From the NCBI GenBank assembly GCA_007258455.2, contig VDFB02270651.1, positions 490,428,711-490,492,710 of the forward strand: a stretch of DNA of 64,000 nucleotides, written 5' to 3'. The notes below the pieces were generated by a model. It was not told where the DNA came from, did no database searches, and worked only from the letters and a program-made list of their open reading frames with translations. Within the stretch, counting starts at the first letter, position 1; every line of letters starts with the position of its first letter. Source of the DNA: Sequoia sempervirens. Lineage: Eukaryota > Streptophyta > Pinopsida > Cupressales > Cupressaceae. This document shows positions 55,488 to 64,000 of this stretch, in pieces. The translations under genes were made by a program, and so were the position numbers.

Positions 55488-57980
55488 TGTAACACTTCAC
55501 CTCTTCTACAATTTAAGAAAGGAGTCTAAATACTAGCTTTCTACTGAAAGTGACTAACTTTTCTTCATTCTAGGGTTTCCTTTGAAATTTGAATGAAAAA
55601 GAAAAACAATTTTAAATAAATACATCATATCTAATTTCTAAACTAACTTTTAAAATTTTCAGTTTTAGCTAAAAGGAAATAAATAACTGATTTCATATAA
55701 CCGAAAATACATGAGAACAACTAACTTTCCTTTGATTTTGTAAAGTAAAATGCAACTATGAAATAGACATGATAAGTAAATATTTTATAAATTTAAAGAG
55801 AGAGAAAAGGTTACAAGAAAATATAGTTTGGAGGCTGAAATACTTGAGCTTGACTCTATCATCATGGGAAAAGGAAATATCATGAAGGGATTTTTCACCC
55901 AACCAAATACCTACTCATCTCTAGTGTTTCTTCAATTGAAGAAACCCATCCCTTCATGAGGATATCAACAAAGAATCTCAAATTTATCATCATGCCTTTG
56001 AGCCTGGTGTTAAGGACCTATACCACCTAATTGATCCTTCACTATGGGTAACTCCCAACTAGAAAGATCACTTTGATCAGTGGTATATATGGTAATTGAT
56101 AGCTGAAAAATTCTTAATCTAGCATTGTACCTTGGCTAGGAATTTATTATTATAATTACTAGTACTCATGTGCCATCAACACTCTCACCATTGAATGACA
56201 TGATAATTCTTAGATCAAGGTCTAATTTTACAATATTAGTTTGGTTATCATTTTTCTCTTAGTTCAAGGTTAAATCTTAACCACAGGATTTTATATTACA
56301 ATAACCTAGTTTGGAATCATTTTCTTATTTTAAGATTATGCTATTTCTTAAAACCTTTAAGAGAGACTATACTCTTTATCTTTTCTCTTCTTTGGTAGCA
56401 AACTACTTATTCAATCAAGGATAGAGGAACATAGTGATATTTTCTTGAGAAAAAGATACCATCAGACTCTTATCAATGATAAGTCAGGAAAAGAACATAG
56501 GCTAAGGAGAAGTTTCACATTCCAATATAGAGATTAAGAAGCATAATGAAGGAAAAATCAATGATTTTAATTATGGCTAGATGATCTCAGAGCTTTTAAA
56601 TAGAAGGTTTGAACTAGAATTCAAGAATAAGAAATTTTAAATAGGAATATATTTTGATCCCAAAACCAATTAGGTATCAAGTTTAGGATGGTAGAAAGGA
56701 AAGATATTTTCCTCAGTCAAGTTCAGAGAAAGAGCAATAAGAAATATCATTATATTTTTCTTGGATGAGTAACAATAAATTCATTTTCCATCACATGATA
56801 AAATAGGGCGAGCTAGATCAAAATGTAGTTGAGTATTAAACAAATTTTAATGGTACAATTACATGCCTAATTATTTCTAACTAAATATTGATGAATCCCA
56901 CACTCCTTCTAGAGATTGGAGAATTTTGTATTCAAGGACCAAGCTCCTTCGTAATTAACACAATAGAGGAAGTCGTTCAAGAATTCACCCTATATAAATG
57001 CTAACTGAAGAAATGGTGGTAACAAATTAGTTTTGACATGGATAAGCACAAGGTAATTGTAGAACTTGAATGAGGCTCCTATTCCAGAGGAAGGTCGACT
57101 AATAGAATGAATTCTAAAAATGGAGTAAATGAGGAAAGAAGGACCAATAACAAATTCCAATGTTGCCTAGGAATAATGCAAGCAAACTTGCAACTTGAAA
57201 GGAATTTTGAAATGAGTTTCTAAGTGATGTAGAAAATGATTGAAAAAGAAGTCAACCAATACCAATTGTGAATGAATAAAATGAATGTCCCCCCCATAAA
57301 TGAGAGAGAGTTAGAGAGATAGAACACCCCAAAACAATAAAACATCTAAGTCCTTTAGACTCCCTTCCACGCATGACTCCATACATTCCTTTCTTGAACA
57401 CTCTTCGGAGAAAGATGGTGTGGTGGCAGAAACCACCCTCCACCACATTGTCACCAAAAATTTTAAAAAATCATTTAAATTATATTATTTCCCAATGGTT
57501 TAGGATATTTTCAATTAATTTTAACTTAAATTTTTTATGATAATATCATGATAATGCACAATTCAATTAAACTTCTTTGTTAACTATTTAATTAAATGAG
57601 ATACTCGACCAAGGTTATAATTTCCAAAATAGCTATCTTACACCACTCAAGGCATGATGATAATTTTGGATCCTTTATTAATTATAACCTCTCCTTGATG
57701 TTATTTCCCTTTCTCTCATGGAATTGGAAATCTTACAACCACTTGAAAAAAAGACTAGGGTTAGACCATTCACAATGTATATATACATGTTTAGATATAA
57801 ACTCATCATCGTATACATTTTTCGCATATAAAAGAAAATCATTCACATTAAAATTTATGACATATAAAAAAAGTATTTTATCCTCAATTTCACATTCAGA
57901 TGAAATTCAGTTACTTGCAACTAACATAACGACCATAATTCCATTGTCATAAACATCTTTAAGTTAGAAGGGATGTAACA
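55488..57980 (-). repeat. LTR of the minus-strand gypsy (5' LTR in element sense)
   Basis: 2493 bp. About 200 bp longer than its partner because of a segment near 57290-57515 with a C-run and GAGAGAGAG that is absent at about 50165-50210 of the other copy. Confidence 0.88.
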
Positions 57981-57985
57981 TTCTT

Positions 57986-59150
57986 CCAATTCAAGTTTCA
58001 TGATCAATATCCACATCCATTGAATCTATTTCATGCAAGTTGTATATCTACATTCCAAGGTACAAACAAAGGTTTGGTGAGTTGTGACATTAGCTTCTTC
58101 ATTCATCATTCCTTTCATGCTATTTTACTTCATTCCAAGGTTTAATTACCAAAATGGTGTTTGACCAAGGAAAACTACTATTCACCAAAAAAACAATATT
58201 TTTACCATTTGATGTGTGTTTGTAAATTTTAGGTGGAAGATCTCTTGAAGAGAAAAATTACAAAGTTGTCAAAGTTGGATTTGTTGTCACCATTCTTGCA
58301 ATTTCATGAAAAATTGGCCTACATAATTTAGTTTTTATTGTGTGATTATGAAATTCAATGATCTACATGTGTAGAAATAGAGTAAAATAACTCAAAAACC
58401 ATTTTTATAGAGCCCTAGCTAGTACCCATCACCATGGGGTGAATGACTCCTCAGTTAGCTTCTAAAAACACCTTTTTGTGTGAGGTACACAAAATTTATC
58501 TCTTCCATGTTCTCCAAAACGTTTTTAGGTTCCATCAGTATTATGCTAAATATTCTTAACCCACTTTATAGATTACAATTTGGAGTTAAGTTTCTATTTT
58601 TAATCTTTCTCCCCAAAGTGTTGTTTAATCAAGACCCTCATCCTTGCATAAAAGGGAAATTTGTAGATTCACACTTTGAATTGACTCACCTTTTGGTTGA
58701 GAGTCCTTTCATTTTGTGAATCTCATTTCCTAATAAAATTAGATAAGTAGGACCCCTTCTCCCTCTTTGAATTCACTTTTCTATTTTGGGAAACTCACCT
58801 ATCCTATTTTTCTATGTTTCATTTTAGTGAACCCGACCTTGTACAACAACATTCAAAAAATTAGAGTCCTTTTAACCCTAGATTTAAGTTTTGTAAGATA
58901 TTGCATTAGATTTGAATTAGTTTCATTACATTTAGGGTTCTTTAAATCTTGCATTAGTTTTCATTACATATAGGGGTTGAAATTTACATTTTTACATTGT
59001 TTAAATCTAAGAAATTCAAAAATTTACATGCATATTACATTAATTTTGCATAGTATTTGCATATTAGTGTACTTTTCATCATTCATATTCAAAAACTAGA
59101 TCAAAATGCTTCAAAATGTAAAAAAATATTCATCTTTTCCTTTCTTATCT
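57986..59150 (+). repeat. LTR-B, right half
   Basis: Continues the LTR-A-like sequence: CCACATCCATTGAATCTATTT, GTTTGGTGAGTT, CATTCATCATTCC and GTTTGACCAAGGAAAACTAC match LTR-A 28769-28920 in the same order and spacing. CACCATGGGGTGAATGACTC (58431-58450) is an echo of the hairpin arms. The right border is not proved. Confidence 0.65.
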
Positions 59151-59580
59151 TTATTAGATCGCTCAACCAACCTTGTTATTGATACCTAGAAGTTGTGTAC
59201 ATCTCCATCTCTTGTAGAGGGTCCCAAGTTTATCATAGCAATATAAAAGTCAATTGTAGTTTCTTGAGTTACCTCCTTTGATGTAGTAGGGTAACTTCTA
59301 GACACAGATTCCATGTACTATTATCTTCCATCAATCTAGTGACAGACTTCAATATTTTGGGCTTATGTGTCCTCTAAAGTAATTGATCCACCATATCTTG
59401 TTTCAGTAGATCTAGTTGTATTGCTTTCCTTTTATTTGATAATGTATTTTCCATCCATGTTAGAGTGGTAGGAACAATGGTAACCTTAGGAATATAAGAG
59501 TCAAATAAAGTCCTTTCTATTAGAGGGGTGATATTTTGTACCTATGGTGATGAAGGTGGAGAAAGCCCAGTTATCATAGG

Positions 59581-61282
59581 CTAGTTCACCTCTTTGATAG
59601 GCAATGAGTGGTGAGATGAGGAGGATGTATTGATTAAATTTTTTCCCAAGTCCTCTTCCCACTTAACAATGTCTTTATCTTGATCTAATTGCGGTAGATC
59701 ATGGATATCTTCTCCCACAAGTATTTTTGAAAAAGTTCTTCTCAATAGGCTCATCATCACCATCAACTTGAGCTCTTGAAGAAATTTGGTGTGAAGATGA
59801 CCTAGAAGCCCTTGAAATTATTGTGGGTTGGTTGCTTCATCTTCTAGGTTGAGTATCTTGTGATGCAGTTTTAGGATGACATTTCTCTAATTTCTTTCTA
59901 GCCACCCATTCCTTTGTCCTCTATATAACATCTATAGTTCTTGCTTCAATTGTTTCAATCTCCTTGTTACTCAAAAATCTATAGTAGAAATGGGTTGATG
60001 AGATATAAGTTCCATGAATATTGGATCTAATAGATCTGATCCATCATCCTCAATTCCTTGGACTTCCTAGTCTAAGAAAAATGTGATTATTTGTCTCAGG
60101 GAAAACCTCATCTAGCTTCTCCTTCTCACCACAAATTCATCAAAATAATCAACCCAATAATATTCTAGGTCAGGTGAATGATAGAAACCAAGTCCTAGCT
60201 TTAGGTTGTTTTATGCATAATCTTTAATATCAAAGGGGAAGTGTTCATAATAAAATTTTAGAGTATATTTAGACATTTCTATTTCAATATTTAAAGCATC
60301 TAACATGGAATTGTAGGTGAAAGGGATAAAATCCAAAGGAAACCAAATAGTCACCCTTCTACATTCTTGGCATCTTTTATTCACATCAAAAAGTTGTATG
60401 CAGACTTTAATCATTACAAATTTATCTTATGGATACTTGGGGAGTTTTAGAGGAAAACCATTGAAACTGCCAGCTCGTATGTAAGAGAACCTTTTAAATT
60501 GAATAAAGTGGCTCTCATATAAACTAACAAACTATGTGGCTTCTAGAGTAAGTCTCATTTCAATATTCCCATGTAATTCTTGGATCATTTTCATGGTGAA
60601 GGTGTTAGAGATCCTTTTATGATGAATGAAACTCTTATTCAACTGCAGCTTGTCATAATATATGAAGATTGGGATCTCATCATAGGGAAGGTCACTTGAC
60701 CTCAAACCTAGCTAGGGAATTTTACTAGCAATGGTGTAGATTAAATATGAAGACATATGAAAAGACCTATGAATTATAAAGAAAAAAAGAAAGTTATGCA
60801 TTATGTCACTAATAAGTTATGCCCAATCTAAAAATTGGCCCCCTTCAAGTATAATTTGGATGAAGAAATACATCCAGTCTTGAAAGCAGTGTGTGTCCTC
60901 ATTTCCTCTTAGCTTGTGCAAAAACATAACAATATTTCATATTTCGTCAGGTTCCTATGTAAATTCCTTGATAATTGGGAATTTCCTCTCCTAGGTTTTG
61001 CTAACCAATTCTTTCCATTTCATTATGATAAAGGACCTTCTTATTCGAGAACTTAATATGTGAATTGGTGAATTCTAGGGCCAAGAAATTTTCCCTTTTT
61101 AGGAATTTCAAACATGATGCAAGGATAATTCTTTGAATTTTAACCACAAGTCTATTATATTCTATTCTAATTTCATTAATTTGAGAATTGCAATGCCTAA
61201 TACATTTAATGACCAAGTCTAGGCACTGAATTGCTATGGAGAATTGATGAGGGAGCCAACCCGAGACACAAAAATAAAGCAC
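59581..61282 (-). pseudogene. Decayed minus-strand coding region of unknown family
   Basis: Minus-strand pieces follow one another: 61282-61001 (VSGWLPHQFSIAIQCLDLVI, then KIQRIILASCLKFLKRENFL), then after a frame change about 60720-59581 in one frame with stops. That part has IPIFIYYDKLQLNKSFIHHK, RISNTFTMKMIQELHGNIEM, CQECRRVTIWFPLDFIPFTY and an acidic GEDIHDLPQLDQDKDIVKWE end. The 60414 and 59766 segments share a frame. A CQEC pair is the only metal-site-like feature. It is not recognisable as gag, pol or a cellular enzyme. Its context in repeat-rich DNA and a Glu/Asp-rich end like the other RT-less elements suggest an element-encoded protein. Confidence 0.5.
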
Positions 61283-63084
61283 ACAACTAGAAAAATTGAT
61301 TATTATTCAATGATGAAAATCTTACATGCAAAGGATACCAAAATCCTCAAGCTCTGTGATACATGCAAGCTACAAAAGTTTCAGAAAAAAATACAAAAAT
61401 TATAGAAAATCCCCTTTTCGCAACATGCAAACTCTTTCCCCAAAAAGCTACCCAAAAAATTAGAAACTAGCCCATAAATAGCCCCTTTTTGATTTGGATC
61501 TAAAAACAACGTTCAAGATAAGAGTTTTGGTGGTTTGGCACCAAAAATTATCATTTGAAATTCAAAAATTGAGTCCTAATTTGAAAATTGGCAATTTTCC
61601 AAAAATCGGCCAACTTCCAAAAGCCATAATTTTTGATCCGGGACTTTGTTTTTTGAACCGTTTGCACCGTCAGAAAGGTCTTGGAGTGAAGAACGCACTG
61701 AGTACCCACTCTAATAGTTATAACAATTTTTGGGCCCATACAGGACCATTTAGTGCCTCAAACTAGATTCAGAAGGTTTTTCAGGGCGAAAAGCAGAAAC
61801 TAGAACTTGAAAAACTTTCAAACCATGATTGATCTTGACCTGATTCTTTCACAAAGTTCCTTATTTTTCCATCCTAAACCTTCCCATAATTTATTTTCTT
61901 CCCATGCCTTCAAATTCACACCTACTAAAAATAGTAGTTGAGCAGAAAAAGGAGAAAAGCAGTTCTGAAAGTTGGGAACTCTTATTCGACAAAAAGGGTA
62001 TCCAGAAATGCAAAAACATCTACAAAAATAAAACAAAAGGAAAATAAATGGAAAGCATATTTTTCGGTGATGCAAGATTTCCCACACACCATTAGATGCT
62101 TTTGCATCAAGAATGTAGGTGCTTTAATCAGTCCACTTGCAACAACTTGTTGTGTGATGGGTGGTGGATTCGGTTTGCTAAAATTCTCCCTAAATTTATC
62201 CAAATTCACATGCCCTAATTTATTATCCCCTATTTTTGGCATGGTTTAGGTTAACCCAAAAATGTATTCATAGCTTTGGTATTTGTAGCTCATCATGACT
62301 CGAACCTTAGGGTTTGTGTGTAATTGCATTGGAATAGATGCTAATACTAAAAATTTCTTGAATCCAAACTACAATTGGAAATAACAACTAAATTGAGCAG
62401 GGCAAGAAACACCTCAAAGAGTTATGGAATCCAAGAATTAATGTCTGCACCAACAAGCTCTCCTTCATATGTATCTCCTAGTGTTGTAGCTAAATAATGT
62501 TCTTCTTAACTAGCTCAAACTTCCCTTTATCCCTACACAATAAATGTGTAGGTAGATGAGAAATTAATGATATCCCCTCATCATTTTGGCTCATGCAACC
62601 TTTCACATCAACACCTCATTATAACTACCTTTTAAAAATTTGAAAGGAAAAAACTACCTCATCAGTAAAAAAAGGTGGTTCATATAACTCTGGTGGATAC
62701 CACCATCATTTTTATAGCTAATGTGAAATACAACCCACACTTTAATGGCCATTTTATGAAATCTTCAAAAATTTCATTATTTTTGTGGCAGCAAAAGAAA
62801 TAGTTATGCTAACTTGATGAAATACTGCTAGAGTTACATAATCTCTAAGAAATGCTAAAATAACTTGGGAAATGACCAAAGTGGGACTTGCAGAAGTTCA
62901 CATAACTCTAATAAACACCACCACACAAAAGACAAGACAACACTTGAAAAAGAACATTGTGGTAGGGAATGAAGACGTTTTAACAACTTGGGAAGTGACT
63001 GACATGGTTATGATACCTACTCAAAATTCTACCAATATGACACTTAGCCAAAATTTAGGTAGAAAAAAAGTTGTTGAGGGATGA
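61283..63084. other. Repeat-like sequence, no gene recognised
   Basis: Several 60-100 codon frames on both strands, mutually overlapping and without motifs. CATAAATAGCCCC near 61473 could be a TATA region of an unassigned LTR. Short echoes of ACATAACTCT(A/G)(A/G)T with CACCACCA are seen near 62685-62703 and 62899-62923. Confidence 0.35.
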
Positions 63085-64000
63085 CAAAAAGTGTGTTAAC
63101 AACCATAAAATCAATCTAAAAAAATGGATTGACCTTAGGAGAACATTATTATTTTAAATTGAAAATTTTCCTAAGATATTTTAAAATACTATTAATCTTT
63201 AATAGTTAGCAACGGGGGAACATTAAAATGAATTAGACAAAAAATTATGAATTGAGTTATATTAAGATATGCATCAAATTGTAGATATGTAAAATTGACC
63301 TAACACATATCACACATCTTGAATGAAATTTTCTCATCATCGACATCATTACCATCTAGTATCACTGCATTTCACATCGAATACATCAAAAGCCCTAATT
63401 TCCTCTATTAATTGAAGAATATTACATTAATTAATTAATTCACTTTTTCATCATTTTTGACCAATTAAGTAAATATCCATTTATTTAATGATGTCCTAAT
63501 CTAACTTCATTCCTTCTGCTTAATTAAATAACAACAATTATTTAATTATGTTGTTTATTCACTTTATTTCCCTAAGTCAATTGAATTATTAAAACATAAT
63601 AGTTTAATTAAATCACTTTCCTCTAAATTTGAATAAAACAATAAATTATTCAAAACATCATCAAAAATCATATCAAACAAATACAACTTTTTTTGTAAAA
63701 CTCAAACTTGATTTACATGTTCAACTCCAAAAAGAAGATTAATTAATTAAATCAATTAATTAATTATCCTCACCCACTTTCATGATTGAGCAAATTATGA
63801 TCCCTTGATTGCTCACTTTGATTGGATGACTAATCCATCTATTTTCTGATTGATCCATTTATTTCCTAATAGACCAATCTATTCTTCAATTCTATAGATT
63901 ATTCAATCTATTTCTTCAATCACACCGATTATGTAATAAAATGCACTAATTATTTCCATCTAATTACTCTCAATGGTTTTCAACTATTGATCAAGATATT
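63085..64000. other. AT-rich terminal segment, nothing recognised
   Basis: Repeated TTAATTAATTAA-type runs (63425-63442, 63738-63765) and clusters of GATT/CAAT. No frame, LTR or RNA gene is evident. Confidence 0.5.

Larger units (their letters stand above)
48389..57980 (-). mobile_element. Ty3/gypsy retrotransposon, minus strand, inserted in LTR-B
   Basis: LTRs 48389-50674 and 55488-57980 are colinear; on the + strand they begin TGTAACAC and end GGGATGTAA(T/C)A. Inside the right LTR, CTCTGATACCA (minus strand TGGTATCAGAG) is the primer-binding site; inside the left LTR the minus strand has AAGGGGTGGAGTA as polypurine tract. Flanks TTGTT (48384-48388) and TTCTT (57981-57985) are a 4/5 duplication. 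Pol motifs on the minus strand run RT, RNase H, integrase from 53130 to 50950, the gypsy order. About 2.3 kb between the primer site and RT has no recognisable gag or protease. All frames are heavily broken. Confidence 0.9.

Noticed and set aside
50290..57952. Pair of 118-codon + strand frames at 50290-50646 and 57596-57952
   Set aside because: Both are the same place in the two LTRs of the minus-strand gypsy, antisense to it, and their middle parts are in different frames, so the equal length is coincidental.
63420..63770. TTAATTAATTAA clusters as inverted-repeat transposon (MITE) ends
   Set aside because: Simple AT-rich palindromes without matched terminal repeats or target duplication.
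1..64000. CRISPR arrays, bacterial operons, rRNA or functional tRNA genes
   Set aside because: No short regularly spaced repeats, no ribosome-binding-site context, and no cloverleaf-like sequence except the weak tRNA-like segment at 39166.

Overview
The window looks like repeat-dense nuclear DNA from a large plant genome, most likely a conifer or other gymnosperm (inference). The reasons are one intron-containing gene in 64 kb, nested LTR retrotransposons nearly everywhere else, very AT-rich spacers, tRNA-iMet-type primer-binding sites typical of plant elements, and a 100-N scaffold gap (16164-16263).

The only convincing cellular gene is at the left edge (about 1021-4297, + strand). Seven exons with GT-AG borders and matching phases encode a protein of roughly 820 residues that is 5'-incomplete. 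It is a KAP-family P-loop NTPase: an NAWQY motif, two membrane segments, a Walker B motif and the KIIQLP motif come in the order seen in Kidins220/PifA-type proteins. No Walker A motif was found in the window. Three consecutive short phase-1/phase-1 exons form a linker that could be skipped in frame.

The rest is layered mobile DNA. (1) 6066-13966: a minus-strand LTR element with LTRs of about 225 bp and no reverse transcriptase. It carries one unrecognised 564-codon frame broken only by stop codons. A full-length Ty1/copia element (6706-11882) sits inside it with a perfect AAACA target duplication. (2) 14997-16163: a copia-type LTR and primer-binding site running into the gap. (3) 16264-18268: the pol 3' half of a Ty3/gypsy element with a chromodomain-like tail. 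(4) About 18600-27790: two decayed gypsy fragments in opposite orientations with gag and/or protease but no visible RT or integrase, then a tandem array whose units contain nested inverted repeats, a polypurine tract and an LTR (LTR-A, 27791 onward). (5) 30506-47432: a 16.9-kb copia element with 1.5-kb LTRs and a perfect CATAA duplication. Its gag is split by a 9.8-kb LARD-like element (32283-42105) with a 4.5-kb LTR. (6) 47620 to about 59150: a relative of LTR-A (LTR-B) split by a minus-strand gypsy element (48389-57980). (7) 59581-61282: a decayed minus-strand coding region of unknown family. The last 2.7 kb is AT-rich and shows nothing recognisable.

The elements form an insertion stratigraphy: LARD into copia, copia into an older repeat landscape, gypsy into LTR-B, copia into the small-LTR element. 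The observations most worth following are the KAP gene, the unknown single-frame ORF of the RT-less element, the LTR hairpins that show compensatory base changes between LTR-A and LTR-B, and the tandem inverted-repeat array just upstream of LTR-A.
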